Below are positions 34,868 through 44,758 of a DNA stretch of 64,000 bases, in pieces (within the stretch, counting starts at the first letter, position 1; each line of letters opens with the position of its first letter). This DNA comes from Flavobacterium soyangense (GTDB taxonomy: Bacteria; Bacteroidota; Bacteroidia; Flavobacteriales; Flavobacteriaceae), in the NCBI RefSeq assembly GCF_015277675.1, contig NZ_JADHEC010000001.1:62001-126000 (forward strand), in the 5' to 3' direction. A program made the translations under genes and the position numbers. The notes under the pieces are model-generated. The model searched no databases and had not been told where the DNA came from. It worked only from the letters and a program-made list of their open reading frames with translations.

Positions 34868-35548
34868 ATGGGAATGAGTTATTTAGTTTTGGCTGGGGCA
34901 ATTATGCTCGTAAGCTGGTTGATTAGTAGCCAATTGAAAAACAAATTTGAAAAGTACTCCAAATTGCATTTGCAAAACGGAATGTCCGGACAGGAAATCG
35001 CCGAAAAAATGCTTGCCGATCACGGGATTACCGATGTGAGAGTAATTTCGGTTGCAGGACAATTAACGGATCATTACAATCCTGCGGATAAAACCGTCAA
35101 CCTGAGTGAAGCGGTTTTCAACCAAAGAAATGCAGCAGCAGCTGCGGTTGCCGCCCACGAATGTGGTCACGCCGTGCAACACGCAACGGCTTATAGTTGG
35201 TTGACGATGCGTTCTCAATTGGTTCCGGTTGTAAATGTTGCATCGTCTTACATGCAATGGATTTTGATAGGGGGAATTTTGATGTTAAAAAGCTTTCCGC
35301 AATTATTGTTAGTCGGAATCGTAATTTTTGCTGCAACTACTTTATTTTCGATTATCACATTGCCCGTAGAATATGATGCGAGCAATCGTGCATTAGCTTG
35401 GTTAGAAAATAAAAGAATGTTGACTCAACAAGAACAAGCTGGGGCAAAAGATGCGCTGAAATGGGCTGCAAGAACTTATGTTGTGGCTGCTTTGGGGTCT
35501 ATCGCCACTTTGATGTATTATATTTCAATATTCAATAATAGAAGGTAA
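34868..35548 (+). CDS. YugP-type zinc metallopeptidase, membrane
   Basis: 226 residues. An N-terminal membrane helix, a zinc-binding HECGH (HEXXH) in AAAAAVAAHECGHAVQHA near residue 97, two central helices (about 115-160) and a C-terminal helix. The downstream EYDASNRALAWL segment carries the likely third ligand. Family members are poorly characterised membrane proteases. Flanked by leuS upstream and a strong terminator downstream. Confidence 0.85.
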   Translation: MGMSYLVLAGAIMLVSWLISSQLKNKFEKYSKLHLQNGMSGQEIAEKMLADHGITDVRVISVAGQLTDHYNPADKTVNLSEAVFNQRNAAAAAVAAHECGHAVQHATAYSWLTMRSQLVPVVNVASSYMQWILIGGILMLKSFPQLLLVGIVIFAATTLFSIITLPVEYDASNRALAWLENKRMLTQQEQAGAKDALKWAARTYVVAALGSIATLMYYISIFNNRR

Positions 35549-35567
35549 ATCATTAAGTTTTAGATGC

Positions 35568-35603
35568 AATCCGCCTTGATTAATAATTGAGGCGGATTTT
35601 TTT
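35568..35603 (+). terminator. Terminator after the metallopeptidase gene
   Basis: Arms AATCCGCCT and AGGCGGATT (9 bp, perfect), loop 13 nt, followed by T7. Confidence 0.85.
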
Positions 35604-35661
35604 CTTTGATTTCTAAAAAATAGCCAACCGAAAATTCAAAAAGCGGCCAGTTTTGAACATA

Positions 35662-35693
35662 AAAAAGGCTGCAATTTAAACTGCAGCCTTTTT
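35662..35693. terminator. Bidirectional terminator before hemD
   Basis: Arms AAAAAGGCTGCA and TGCAGCCTTTTT, 12-bp stem with A- and T-runs on both sides, so it can act for both strands. Confidence 0.8.
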
Positions 35694-35730
35694 GTAATTT
35701 TTATTTAAAAGTAATTTTTATCCAAATAAC

Positions 35731-36489
35731 TTATTTTCCTTTATTTGCTTCTGAAATATATTTCTCTAAAGCCATTGTCATTGAAGGTGTAGCAGGTGTT
35801 GGAGCCATAATATCAACTCTCAATCCTTTGTCCAAAGCTTCTTTTTGAGTGGTGCTTCCAAAAACCGCAATTCTGGTATTGTTTTGTTGAAAATCAGGGA
35901 AATTAGTGAACAATGATTTTATTCCGGTTGGGCTAAAGAAAGCCAAAATATCATAATATACATCGGCTAAATCTGACAAATCGCTAATTACCGTTTTGTA
36001 AAAAACAGCTGGAGTCCAGTCTACTTTTAAGGCGTTAAGCGTTATTGGCGCATCTGCGTTCAGTTGGTCTGAAGCAGGCAAAAGGAATTTTTCGTCTTTA
36101 TATTTTTTTATCAAAGGAGACAAATCAGCAAAATCTTTTGGGCCAACATATATTTTGCGCTTGCGATAGACTACGTATTTTTGAAGATAAAAAGCAATTG
36201 CTTCTGATTGACAAAAATATTTCAATCCTTCAGGAACTTTATAGCGCATTTCGTCAGCAACTCTAAAGAAATGATCTACAGAGTTTTTGCTTGTTAAAAT
36301 AATTGCGGTAAAATTATTAAGATCAATTTTTTGAAGTCTAATCTCTTTTGCATTAACTCCTTCGACGTGGATAAAAGGTCTGAAATCAACTTTTACTTTA
36401 TGCTTATTTTGAAGCTCAAAGTAAGGGGAATTTTCCACTTTAGGCTCGGGCTGTGACACCAAAATTGTTTTCACTTTCATATTTGACAT
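35731..36489 (-). CDS. hemD: Uroporphyrinogen-III synthase family protein
   Basis: 252 residues (249 from the second Met, MKVKTILVSQPEP). The two-domain HemD fold is suggested by ILTSKNSVDHFF near residue 70 and the later YDILAFFSPTGIKSLF near 180. It closes hydroxymethylbilane to uroporphyrinogen III in heme synthesis, although low-similarity flavobacterial members lack clear catalytic residues. It lies 3 bp downstream of the DUF4271 gene and ends before a bidirectional terminator. Confidence 0.8.
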   Translation of the reverse strand: MSNMKVKTILVSQPEPKVENSPYFELQNKHKVKVDFRPFIHVEGVNAKEIRLQKIDLNNFTAIILTSKNSVDHFFRVADEMRYKVPEGLKYFCQSEAIAFYLQKYVVYRKRKIYVGPKDFADLSPLIKKYKDEKFLLPASDQLNADAPITLNALKVDWTPAVFYKTVISDLSDLADVYYDILAFFSPTGIKSLFTNFPDFQQNNTRIAVFGSTTQKEALDKGLRVDIMAPTPATPSMTMALEKYISEANKGK

Positions 36490-36492
36490 TTT

Positions 36493-37164
36493 CTAAGCAA
36501 TACCTTTTGTAAACCAATAATACATGAAATAATACGGTGCTATTTCGAGAGCGCAAAGATATAAAATAAAATAAAACAACTTACTAAATATTATGTTTTG
36601 ATAATTTTTTATTGAAACTAAATATGTCAGTGCGTTTACAACCAACAAAATAGCGACAAACAGTATGACAATATTTCTTGAAAATGTGTTGTTATAGAAC
36701 AGAATAATGTTGATTGGCAATATAAATAATCCAATATAGGTTCTGAAAGTAACCTTTTGTAGGTTAAACTGTTCTACAAACTCCTCAATATGGAATGCTG
36801 TAGCTATAATTTTTTCGATTAAAAATTTTGATAAAATGAAGAAAATTAGCAGTGTAATTATTTGAATGTACAAAATCCAATCTGTTTTTGAAGCATATCC
36901 AAAAAAGGAAAGCGAAAGTTGAATGAAGAAGGCTAAAGAGATAATTTGCACAAAAAATAATGAAATGGTAAAACCACTCTTAAGATTGCTACTGTCTTTA
37001 TAAACATTTGTATATTTATCCGAATAAATTAATTTGGCAAAGTCAGCAAATCGATTCTCAAAAGCCGATTTTATAATCGCAATTGTGGCAAATGAAATCA
37101 CAAACAAGACTGTAGCCCAATCTTTGTTCTCAATTACCCTTAGATGAAGTACGTTTTCAATCAT
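36493..37164 (-). CDS. DUF4271 family membrane protein
   Basis: 223 residues with about five to six hydrophobic helices after a short N-terminal segment (RVIENKDWATVLF). The pattern and the place upstream of hemD fit DUF4271, a Bacteroidota-specific inner-membrane family of unknown role. It is probably transcribed with hemD; the 105-bp gap to the mannosyltransferase is the shared divergent promoter region. Confidence 0.75.
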   Translation of the reverse strand: MIENVLHLRVIENKDWATVLFVISFATIAIIKSAFENRFADFAKLIYSDKYTNVYKDSSNLKSGFTISLFFVQIISLAFFIQLSLSFFGYASKTDWILYIQIITLLIFFILSKFLIEKIIATAFHIEEFVEQFNLQKVTFRTYIGLFILPINIILFYNNTFSRNIVILFVAILLVVNALTYLVSIKNYQNIIFSKLFYFILYLCALEIAPYYFMYYWFTKGIA

Positions 37165-37242
37165 GTCGATGCAAAATTACTAATTTTTTGCTTCATTCTT
37201 TTTATTATAATTTTATTATGAAATCAAATCGCATAAAAAGTT

Positions 37243-37250
37243 TACTTTTG
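37243..37250 (+). promoter_or_regulatory. -7 promoter box of the mannosyltransferase gene
   Basis: TACTTTTG (TAnnTTTG), 19 bp before the ATG. Confidence 0.5.
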
Positions 37251-37269
37251 CGTTGAAATTACTCAAAAT

Positions 37270-37995
37270 ATGAACGATTGTATTGTTATAATTCCTACCT
37301 ATAACGAAATTGAGAACATCGAAAGCATCATTAGGTCAGTGCTTTCCCAGCATAAACCTTTTCACGTTCTTGTTATTGATGATAACTCACCAGACCATAC
37401 CGCAGAAAAAGTAACGATGCTTCAAACTGAATTTGAGGGAAGATTATTTTTAGAAAAAAGAACGGGAAAATTAGGTTTAGGAACTGCTTATGTACATGGA
37501 TTTCGCTGGGCTTTGGAACATAAATATGAATATGTTTTCGAAATGGATGCGGATTTTTCACACAATCCAAATGACTTGGAAAAATTATACGATGCCTGTC
37601 ATTTTGGAGGAGCAGATTTAGCCATTGGTTCCCGTTATGTAACAGGTGTCAATGTTGTAAACTGGCCCTTAAGCCGTGTTTTAATGTCTTATTTTGCATC
37701 TGTTTATGTGCGTTTTGTTACAGGAATGAAGATTCACGATGCCACCGCAGGTTTTATTTGCTATAAAAGTGAGGTTTTAGCCGGAATTAATTTAGATAAA
37801 ATAAAATTTGTGGGCTATGCTTTTCAAATTGAAATGAAATACAGAACATTTTGCAAGAATTTTAAGATTGTCGAAGTGCCAATTATTTTTACAGACAGAA
37901 CAAAAGGACAGTCAAAAATGAGCAGTGCCATTTTTAAAGAAGCGGTTTTAGGAGTTATTGCACTCCGATTAAAAAAATTAGTTAACACCTTATAA
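37270..37995 (+). CDS. Polyprenol monophosphomannose synthase (GT2)
   Basis: 241 residues, one catalytic GT-A domain. PTYNEIENIE at the N-terminus, VIDDNSPDHTA near 36, and the DAD metal site in FEMDADFSHNP near 97 are the family marks. There is no C-terminal membrane domain. It would transfer mannose from GDP-mannose to a polyprenyl phosphate at the cytoplasmic membrane face for glycan synthesis. First of a run with pyrC and the DUF4296 gene (gaps 11 and 9 bp). Confidence 0.88.
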   Translation: MNDCIVIIPTYNEIENIESIIRSVLSQHKPFHVLVIDDNSPDHTAEKVTMLQTEFEGRLFLEKRTGKLGLGTAYVHGFRWALEHKYEYVFEMDADFSHNPNDLEKLYDACHFGGADLAIGSRYVTGVNVVNWPLSRVLMSYFASVYVRFVTGMKIHDATAGFICYKSEVLAGINLDKIKFVGYAFQIEMKYRTFCKNFKIVEVPIIFTDRTKGQSKMSSAIFKEAVLGVIALRLKKLVNTL

Positions 37996-38006
37996 AGAAA
38001 AAAAAG

Positions 38007-39347
38007 ATGAATAGGGTTTTAATCAAAAATGCCAAAATAGTAAACGAAGGAATCATTTTTGAGGGAGATGTTTTAATCGAAAACGACTTAATTGTCGAAA
38101 TTTCGGAAAGTATCAGCGCAAAATCTTCTGAATGTAAGATTATTGATGCTGAAGGGAATTATTTAATTCCAGGCGCCATTGATGATCAGGTGCATTTTAG
38201 GGAGCCAGGACTTACCCACAAAGGCGATATAGAATCTGAATCTAAAGCTGCAGTTGCCGGCGGAATTACCTCGTTTATTGAACAACCAAATACAATTCCA
38301 AATGCGGTAACGCAGGAAGTTTTGGAACAGAAATATGTAATAGCTGCTGAGAAATCCTATGCGAATTATTCGTTTATGATGGGAGCAACAAATGATAATC
38401 TGGATGAAGTTCTAAAAACAAATCCGAGAAATGTAGCGGGAATAAAAATATTCTTAGGTTCATCGACAGGAAATATGTTGGTGGATAATGAAGTCGTTTT
38501 GGAAAGAATATTTTCAAGTACACCAATGCTTATTGCCGTGCATTGTGAAGATGAAAATACAATTAAACACAATTTAAAAAAATACAAAGAAGAGTTTGGA
38601 GAAGATATTCCCGTAACGGTGCATCATCTTATCCGAAGCGAGGAAGCCTGCTACATTTCGTCTTCTAAAGCAATTGCTTTGGCTAAAAAAACAGGTGCTC
38701 GTTTGCATGTTTTTCATCTTTCCACAGCAAAAGAAATGGATTTGTTTACCAATAAAATCCCATTGGAAGACAAGAAAATTACCGCCGAAGTTTGCATTCA
38801 TCATTTGTGGTTTTCCAATGAGGATTATGCTACCAAAGGCAATTTGATAAAATGGAATCCTGCAGTAAAAACTGCCAATGATCGAAAAGTTCTTTGGGAA
38901 GCTTTGCTTGACGGTAGAATTGATGTGATTGCAACTGACCATGCACCACATACTTTGGAAGAAAAAAAACAACCTTATTTGAAAGCTCCTTCTGGCGGAC
39001 CACTTGTTCAACACGCGGTTGTGGCAATGTTTGAAGCCTATCATCAGGGAAAAATAAGTATTGAAAAGATAGTTGAAAAAATGTGCCATAATCCGGCCAA
39101 GATTTTTAAAATCGAGAAACGTGGATTTATCAAAGTGGGATATTATGCAGATTTAGTTATCGTAAATTCAGGTTTGCCTTGGAGTGTAAAAAAGGAAAAT
39201 ATTCTAGCTAAATGTGGATGGTCACCTTTTGAAGAATTTACATTTAAATCAAGAATCACTCATACTTTTGTAAACGGACAATTAGTTTATTCTGCTTTTA
39301 AAGTAAAAGACATTCGTGCCGGAAAACGATTATTATTTGACAGATAA
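38007..39347 (+). CDS. pyrC: Dihydroorotase
   Basis: 446 residues. Metal-binding residues of the amidohydrolase barrel: DDQVHFREPGLTHKGD near residue 58, VHCEDE near 177, HVFHLSTAKE near 230 and ATDHAPHTLEEK near 310. It converts carbamoyl-aspartate to dihydroorotate in pyrimidine synthesis. The standard active-site lysine lies in GIKIFLGSSTG. It sits in the middle of the co-directional mannosyltransferase-pyrC-DUF4296 run. Confidence 0.92.
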   Translation: MNRVLIKNAKIVNEGIIFEGDVLIENDLIVEISESISAKSSECKIIDAEGNYLIPGAIDDQVHFREPGLTHKGDIESESKAAVAGGITSFIEQPNTIPNAVTQEVLEQKYVIAAEKSYANYSFMMGATNDNLDEVLKTNPRNVAGIKIFLGSSTGNMLVDNEVVLERIFSSTPMLIAVHCEDENTIKHNLKKYKEEFGEDIPVTVHHLIRSEEACYISSSKAIALAKKTGARLHVFHLSTAKEMDLFTNKIPLEDKKITAEVCIHHLWFSNEDYATKGNLIKWNPAVKTANDRKVLWEALLDGRIDVIATDHAPHTLEEKKQPYLKAPSGGPLVQHAVVAMFEAYHQGKISIEKIVEKMCHNPAKIFKIEKRGFIKVGYYADLVIVNSGLPWSVKKENILAKCGWSPFEEFTFKSRITHTFVNGQLVYSAFKVKDIRAGKRLLFDR

Positions 39348-39356
39348 ATAGTAAAG

Positions 39357-39854
39357 ATGAAAAAAATACTGCCATTTTTAGTTGTTTTATTAATTATTGT
39401 AAGTTGTAAAAAAGAGATAATCAAGACGCCAAATCATCTTATTGAAAAAGAGAAAATGGTAAATATTATGTATGATTTATCCCTTTTGGAAGCTATAAAA
39501 GTTCAAAATCCAAGTTCTTTGGATACATTTAATATAAATCCAAACGATTATATCTTTAAAAAATATAAAATTGACAGCATTCAATTTGCCCAAAATAACA
39601 TCTATTATGCAGCTGATTATAAAGAGTATAAAAAGATGTTTGAAAAAATAAAAGCGCGATTGGATCAGAATAAATCTTTGGTGGAATCGTTGATTAAGAT
39701 CCAAAAAAAGAAAGATGTTTTGCTGAAAAAGGAGAAAGAAAAACTCAAAAGGAAAAGAGAAGCAGATTCCATTAAAAAGGTTAAGAACGAACTTAGAAAG
39801 ACAAAAGAAGCAGATTCAATTAAAAAAATCAAAAAGAGAAAATTGAGTTTATAA
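39357..39854 (+). CDS. DUF4296 family lipoprotein
   Basis: 165 residues. Signal with a lipobox at LIIVSCKK (Cys about 17). The globular part (MVNIMYDLSLLEA to about residue 85) matches DUF4296; then comes a highly basic Lys/Arg/Glu coiled-coil tail (about 115-165) with two copies of a KEADSIKK-like unit. Function unknown; envelope lipoprotein. Its 3' end overlaps the convergent epimerase gene by 6 bp. Confidence 0.8.
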   Translation: MKKILPFLVVLLIIVSCKKEIIKTPNHLIEKEKMVNIMYDLSLLEAIKVQNPSSLDTFNINPNDYIFKKYKIDSIQFAQNNIYYAADYKEYKKMFEKIKARLDQNKSLVESLIKIQKKKDVLLKKEKEKLKRKREADSIKKVKNELRKTKEADSIKKIKKRKLSL

Positions 39855-40838
39855 TTTTGAAATTTCTTTTATATACTGTTGAATATCTAAAAATTCAGCT
39901 CCAAGAATATCTATGATTTTTTCATTTGAATATAAATTTTTAGAATAAGAAGATATGGCAGTTGCTCGGTCTAACTTTCTTTTCCATCTAAAAATTGTTG
40001 ACAGCAGCCAATCTATTCTCCAAAAAATTTCTATAAAAAAAGGACTTGCATAAATTGTGGGTCTTTTTGCATCTAGGGCATCGGCAATTGAATTAAACAA
40101 ATCCCGAAAGACAATATTCTGAGCAATGAGTGTAAATCTTTCGTTTATCACGTTGCTTTTCATTAATTCCACTGCAATTTTAACAACATCAGTGACGGCA
40201 ATAAATCCGGTCATTCCTTTGGTATAAAAAGGAAATCCTTTTTCTATTTTCTTAAAAAGGATTCCGCTTCCTTGTTTCCAGATATTTGGGCCAAGAATAA
40301 CGCCGGGATTAATAATTACCGAATTTAAACCTTCCTGTTGTCCTCTCCAAATTTCCATTTCGGCGCCATATTTTGAGATGGCATAATCACTATGGGGTTT
40401 TTCTGGATTCCATTCGGTTTCTTCAGTTATGGTTTTTTCGTTTTCCTTCAAGTCGCCAAGAGCGGCAATCGAGCTCACAAAACAGAGTTTTTTTACGGCT
40501 TTGGCAACGCAAAAATTGACAATATTTGCCGTCCCTTCGATATTGATTTTTCGAAGTAAATCCTCATCCTTTGGATTAAATGAAATTAAGGCAGCACAAT
40601 GATAGACATATTCTACGTTTTCGAAAGCAATTTCCAATGATGGAACATCAGTAATATCAGCCTGAATCCATCCTATTTTTTCAAAAAGAAATTCTTTTTT
40701 ATAAAGTAAAAAAAGGGATTTAGTTTTTTCGATTGTTTTGGCATTTCGATAAATGGCACGAACGGCATCTCCATTTTCAACTAAATGAAGTAGTAAATGC
40801 GCACCGACTAATCCCGTTCCTCCTGTGACTAAAACCAT
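39849..40838 (-). CDS. NAD-dependent epimerase/dehydratase family protein
   Basis: 329 residues, extended SDR. The nucleotide-binding GGTGLVGAHLL motif is at residues 6-16, the catalytic YAISKYGAE (Y-x3-K) near residue 152, and SSIAALGD holds the catalytic Ser. The substrate could be a nucleotide sugar or a dihydroflavonol-like ketone and cannot be told. It is divergent from tyrS. Confidence 0.88.
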   Translation of the reverse strand: MVLVTGGTGLVGAHLLLHLVENGDAVRAIYRNAKTIEKTKSLFLLYKKEFLFEKIGWIQADITDVPSLEIAFENVEYVYHCAALISFNPKDEDLLRKINIEGTANIVNFCVAKAVKKLCFVSSIAALGDLKENEKTITEETEWNPEKPHSDYAISKYGAEMEIWRGQQEGLNSVIINPGVILGPNIWKQGSGILFKKIEKGFPFYTKGMTGFIAVTDVVKIAVELMKSNVINERFTLIAQNIVFRDLFNSIADALDAKRPTIYASPFFIEIFWRIDWLLSTIFRWKRKLDRATAISSYSKNLYSNEKIIDILGAEFLDIQQYIKEISKL

Positions 40839-40926
40839 AAAACAAAACTACGAATTACAAATTACGAATTGCGAATTATTTTCTCAATTATCCGAATAAA
40901 CAAATTATCAAGTCAACATTAAATTT

Positions 40927-40934
40927 TATCTTTG
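40927..40934 (+). promoter_or_regulatory. tyrS -7 promoter box
   Basis: TATCTTTG (TAnnTTTG), 17 bp before the ATG; short leader. Confidence 0.5.
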
Positions 40935-40951
40935 CCAAAATTGATTTTAAG

Positions 40952-42244
40952 ATGAAGAATTTTATTGAAGAAGTGACTTGGAGAGGAATGCTCCACGATG
41001 TTATGCCGGGCACAGAAGAACATTTGATGGAGCAAATGCGTGTGGCATATGTGGGCATTGACCCAACTGCAGATTCATTGCATATAGGTCATTTAGTTGG
41101 CGTGATGTTGTTGAAACATTTTCAAATATCTGGTCACAAACCTCTAGCATTAGTTGGAGGCGCAACAGGAATGATTGGTGATCCTTCAGGAAAATCAAAT
41201 GAAAGAAATTTATTGGACGAAGCTACTTTACGTCACAATCAGGAAGCTATAAAAGGACAATTGTCTCGTTTTCTGGATTTTACTTCCAATGCGCCAAATG
41301 CAGCAGAACTGGTAAATAATTACGATTGGATGAAGAATTTTTCGTTTCTGGATTTCATTCGTGATGTGGGTAAACATATTACCGTAAATTATATGATGGC
41401 CAAAGATTCTGTGAAGAAACGTTTGTCTTCGGAAGCTGCGGAAGGAATGTCTTTCACTGAGTTTACCTACCAATTGGTTCAAGGATATGACTTTTTACAT
41501 TTGTACAGAGAAAAAAAGTGTACACTTCAAATGGGCGGAAGTGACCAATGGGGAAATATTACCACTGGAACCGAATTAGTGCGCAGAATAGCTGGCGGGA
41601 AAGCGTATGCATTGACTTGTCCGCTAATTACAAAAGCCGACGGAACAAAATTCGGGAAATCCGAAGGCGGTAATATTTGGCTGGATGCAGCTCGAACTTC
41701 GCCGTATAAATTTTACCAATATTGGTTAAATACTTCGGATGTTGATGCCGAAAAATACATCAAGATTTTTACTTTCATTTCGAAAGAGGAAATTGAGGTT
41801 TTAACCGAGAAACATAGAGAAACGCCACATTTGCGTTTGCTGCAAAAACGTTTGGCCGAAGAAATTACTGTTATGGTTCATTCTGCGTCAGATTTAGAGA
41901 ATGCGATTAAAGCTTCTAATATCTTGTTTGGAAATTCTACTTCAGATGATTTAAAACAATTGGATGAAACCACTTTTTTGGATGTTTTTGACGGTGTTCC
42001 GCAAGCTGAGATTGCAAGAACTGAAATTGAATCAGGAATTAATATTGTTGATGTTTTAAACGAAAAAACAGGATTTTTTAAATCGAATGGTGAAGCAAGA
42101 AGAGCTTTGACAGCCAATTCTATTTCGGTAAACAAGGAAAAAGTAACCGAAGAATTCGTGCTTTCGACTAAAGATTTAATCAATAATCAATTTGTATTGT
42201 TGCAAAGCGGAAAGAAAAATTATTTTGTGATTCGGGTTAAATAA
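40952..42244 (+). CDS. tyrS: Tyrosyl-tRNA synthetase
   Basis: 430 residues. HIGH box [10 protein letters not shown] (about residue 41), tyrosine-site residues in [13 protein letters not shown], the GSDQWGNI motif near 195, and the KMSKS-like KFGKSEGG near 233. A C-terminal S4 RNA-binding domain (about 365-425) starts near NGEARRAL. It charges tRNA-Tyr in the cytoplasm. Its end overlaps the convergent LuxE-like gene by 8 bp. Confidence 0.96.
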   Translation: MKNFIEEVTWRGMLHDVMPGTEEHLMEQMRVAYVGIDPTADSLHIGHLVGVMLLKHFQISGHKPLALVGGATGMIGDPSGKSNERNLLDEATLRHNQEAIKGQLSRFLDFTSNAPNAAELVNNYDWMKNFSFLDFIRDVGKHITVNYMMAKDSVKKRLSSEAAEGMSFTEFTYQLVQGYDFLHLYREKKCTLQMGGSDQWGNITTGTELVRRIAGGKAYALTCPLITKADGTKFGKSEGGNIWLDAARTSPYKFYQYWLNTSDVDAEKYIKIFTFISKEEIEVLTEKHRETPHLRLLQKRLAEEITVMVHSASDLENAIKASNILFGNSTSDDLKQLDETTFLDVFDGVPQAEIARTEIESGINIVDVLNEKTGFFKSNGEARRALTANSISVNKEKVTEEFVLSTKDLINNQFVLLQSGKKNYFVIRVK

Positions 42245-43217
42245 CCATCAAATTGCAACCGCGAATATCAGAATTATCAAAACGTCCCAATACTTCAAAT
42301 GAGTTGTTGGGATTTTTTTTGCCTAAATCTTGCGTGGCAATAAAGGAACAGGAATTAATATTGGCTAGATCAATCACGTTAATTCCACCCGTTTTCCCAT
42401 GAGAAACATAGGTCAAAGCGTCTTCGGTTTCGCGAACGAGGATTTGCATCCACGAAGGGCATTCGAAAACGCCGTTTCCCAGCGAATAAGCTTGAGAAAG
42501 CAATTCGGTCATTCCATATTCAGAATGTATGGCTGTCACGCCAAAACCTTTGCATAATTGTTCATGCAATTCTTCACGAATCATCTCTTTGCGTTTGCCT
42601 TTCATCCCGCCCGTTTCCATAATAATGGTGTTTTGCAATTGAAAAGGCTGTTTTTCAATTAAATCTAACAAAGCATAAGTAACTCCAATCAAAATGACGT
42701 TTTGTCCTGCACTGTCCAATCGTGTTATTTTTTCGGTGAGTTCTTCGTGATTGTGAAGGTAGAATCCACTTTCGAAATTGCTGGTCTTTTTTATCAAATC
42801 TTCGACCATATAAATCAAGGACGAACCTTCGCGCTCCAAGTAGGATGGAAGTAAAGCCAGGACAACATAATCCTCGATATTGCCGTAGAATTGGGAGAAC
42901 CCTTTTCGGTAACTTTCTTCATAAAGAGAAACATCTGTAACAAAATGTTTACTAGTTGCCATTCCGGTTGTACCGCTGCTGGTAAAGGTTTCTTGAATTG
43001 GGTTTTCATTGGAAACCACTTTATGACTTTTGAAAAATTGAATGGGCAAAAACGGAATTTGCTCTAATGATTTTACTTTTGGAACATCCGTTTTTAAAAA
43101 ATCACAAAATTCTCGATATACCGAATTGTTTTCATACTGAAAGCGAAACACTTTGAGTGCTGCTTTTTCAAATTGCTTTTGATTTGAAATGGTAAATATG
43201 TCAGAAGTTGGTATCAA
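42237..43217 (-). CDS. LuxE-like acyl-activating enzyme
   Basis: 326 residues. The [14 protein letters not shown] motif near residue 82 is the phosphate-binding loop of adenylate-forming enzymes, and [12 protein letters not shown] near 237 is the A5-like region. LuxE acyl-protein synthetases activate fatty acids, but no other lux gene is near and the true role in flavobacteria is unclear. The gene begins with TTG (43217); a TACTTTTG box on the minus strand at 43236-43229 makes the leader only a few bases long. Confidence 0.8.
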   Translation of the reverse strand: MIPTSDIFTISNQKQFEKAALKVFRFQYENNSVYREFCDFLKTDVPKVKSLEQIPFLPIQFFKSHKVVSNENPIQETFTSSGTTGMATSKHFVTDVSLYEESYRKGFSQFYGNIEDYVVLALLPSYLEREGSSLIYMVEDLIKKTSNFESGFYLHNHEELTEKITRLDSAGQNVILIGVTYALLDLIEKQPFQLQNTIIMETGGMKGKRKEMIREELHEQLCKGFGVTAIHSEYGMTELLSQAYSLGNGVFECPSWMQILVRETEDALTYVSHGKTGGINVIDLANINSCSFIATQDLGKKNPNNSFEVLGRFDNSDIRGCNLMVI

Positions 43218-43228
43218 GAATTTTTTTG

Positions 43229-43236
43229 CAAAAGTA
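43229..43236 (-). promoter_or_regulatory. -7 promoter box of the LuxE-like gene
   Basis: Minus strand TACTTTTG, 11 bp before the TTG start, implying a near-leaderless message. Confidence 0.45.
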
Positions 43237-43246
43237 ATTAAATAAA

Positions 43247-43276
43247 AAAAACTCCAACTTTACAATTGGAGTTTTT
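43247..43276. terminator. Bidirectional terminator
   Basis: Arms AAAAACTCCAA and TTGGAGTTTTT, 11-bp stem with flanking A and T runs. Ends the T9SS-tail gene on the minus strand. Confidence 0.8.
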
Positions 43277-43342
43277 AGAAAATTTACTGTAATTATTTAT
43301 TGTATAATTAATTTTTAGGTGACATTTTTTCAGAGAATGGAA

Positions 43343-43684
43343 CTATTTGACTATTAATTTCCTTGTTGCAGTAGCATCGCCTTCGTTTATCTTAATGATA
43401 TAAACTCCTGGAGACAGATTAGATACTCCAAGTTCTTTTGAACTGATTGTTGTTTGAAGCACTTTTTTACCCAAAACGTCAAAAATAATTATTCCCTTGT
43501 CTAAATCATTTTTTGAAGTAATGTATACTTTGCCATTGCTCACAGGGTTTGGGTACAAGTTTAATCCTTCAATGATTGAAGTTTCTTGAAGTTTTGAGGT
43601 TTGCTTTACTTCTTGAGCAGAAGCGCTCAAAGAGAAGAAAATAACCAATAAAGTGATAATATAAAAGTAATTTTTTGCCATCAT
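43343..43684 (-). CDS. Small secreted protein with a T9SS type A sorting domain
   Basis: 113 residues from the Met at 43684 (or 112 from the next). A signal peptide (YIITLLVIFFSLSASAQ) leads straight into a type A C-terminal sorting domain: LNLYPNPVSNGKVYI, GIIIFDVLGKKV, and the end GVYIIKIN..RKLIVK. There is almost no cargo domain between them, only about 20 residues. It may be a decoy, a fragment of a larger secreted protein, or a free surface tail. Confidence 0.85.
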   Translation of the reverse strand: MMAKNYFYIITLLVIFFSLSASAQEVKQTSKLQETSIIEGLNLYPNPVSNGKVYITSKNDLDKGIIIFDVLGKKVLQTTISSKELGVSNLSPGVYIIKINEGDATATRKLIVK

Positions 43685-44039
43685 TTCGATTTGGAATAGT
43701 AAAGATATTAAAAAACATTTCAAATTGTATACCAAAATAAATAAAATTGCGTTTTGGCAGCTTATTTATAGAAAAATTAACAAAAAGTTTATTGGTTTAT
43801 TAGCAATTTCTATGGAGGAAAAAACGAATATATTACTCTTGTTTTTGGATTTTCAACTATTGGTGAAAATTATTAGTCATGTGAGTCTTTCGATTATATT
43901 AAAAATAAGTTGTTATTTAGTGTTACTAAGTTGTTTTGAATGTATTACCAAATCGTTAACTTATTAAAAATTGGGTAATACGTTCGATGGTTTTGTTTTA
44001 TATTTACCTTTACAAACCCAAAAGCAGTATTGTGCTACT
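43685..44039. other. Intergenic region upstream of the response regulator
   Basis: 355 bp, AT-rich, with no supported gene; an 80-codon frame at 43725-43967 starts with TTG and has no family resemblance. It should contain the divergent promoters, with a TACCTTTA box near 44005 as a weak candidate for the regulator gene. Confidence 0.5.
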
Positions 44040-44723
44040 ATGAAAAAACAAAATACCAAGATTTTATTAGTTGACGATGAACCAGATATTTTAGAAATTG
44101 TTGGTTACAATCTTTCTCAAGAAGGCTATCAAATCGTTACGGCATCAAACGGAAAAGAGGCCATAACAAAAGCTAAAAAAGAATTGCCGGATCTCATTAT
44201 CATGGATGTAATGATGCCGGAAATGGATGGAATGGAAGCTTGTGAAATTATTAGAAAAATACCTGAATTGAATAATGTAATCATTACTTTCTTGACCGCA
44301 AGAAGTGAAGATTATTCCCAAATGGCAGGTTTTGATGCCGGAGCAGATGATTATATCACTAAACCAATTAAGCCAAAATTATTGGTCAGTAAAGTGAAAG
44401 CGTTGTTGCGACGATTGAAAGAGCAAGAAAAAAACAGTGAAACACTTAATGTAGGCGGAATCGAAATAAATCGCGAAGAATATAAAATCATAAAAGACGA
44501 CATTATAATTGCCTTACCTCGAAAAGAGTTTGAATTGTTTTATTTATTGGCATCAAAACCAGGAAAGGTATTTAAACGCGATGAAATTCTTGATAAAGTT
44601 TGGGGAAATGAAGTTGTTGTAGGCGGAAGAACCATAGATGTGCATATCAGAAAACTTCGGGAGAAAATAGGTGAAGATTTTTTCAAAACCATTAAGGGAG
44701 TTGGTTATAAATTCGAGGTTTAG
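44040..44723 (+). CDS. OmpR/PhoB-family response regulator
   Basis: 227 residues from MKKQNTKILLVDDEPD. Receiver domain 1-120: acidic pair DDE, phospho-acceptor Asp in DLIIMDVMMPEMDG (about 54), Lys in DDYITKPIK. Then a winged-helix DNA-binding domain (about 130-225) ending GRTIDVHIRKLREKIG and GVGYKFEV. It would be phosphorylated by the histidine kinase encoded 35 bp downstream. The pair resembles PhoBR, but no pst/pho target is nearby. Confidence 0.93.
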   Translation: MKKQNTKILLVDDEPDILEIVGYNLSQEGYQIVTASNGKEAITKAKKELPDLIIMDVMMPEMDGMEACEIIRKIPELNNVIITFLTARSEDYSQMAGFDAGADDYITKPIKPKLLVSKVKALLRRLKEQEKNSETLNVGGIEINREEYKIIKDDIIIALPRKEFELFYLLASKPGKVFKRDEILDKVWGNEVVVGGRTIDVHIRKLREKIGEDFFKTIKGVGYKFEV

Positions 44724-44758
44724 TATTAAGTTTGCACTAAATGCAAACTATTTAAAAA

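Noticed and set aside
42237..43217. LuxE-like gene as evidence for a bioluminescence operon
   Set aside because: No luxCDAB genes nearby; LuxE-like proteins are common in non-luminous Bacteroidota.
43725..43967. 80-codon plus-strand frame before the response regulator
   Set aside because: TTG start, hydrophobic low-complexity composition typical of AT-rich spacer, no family resemblance.
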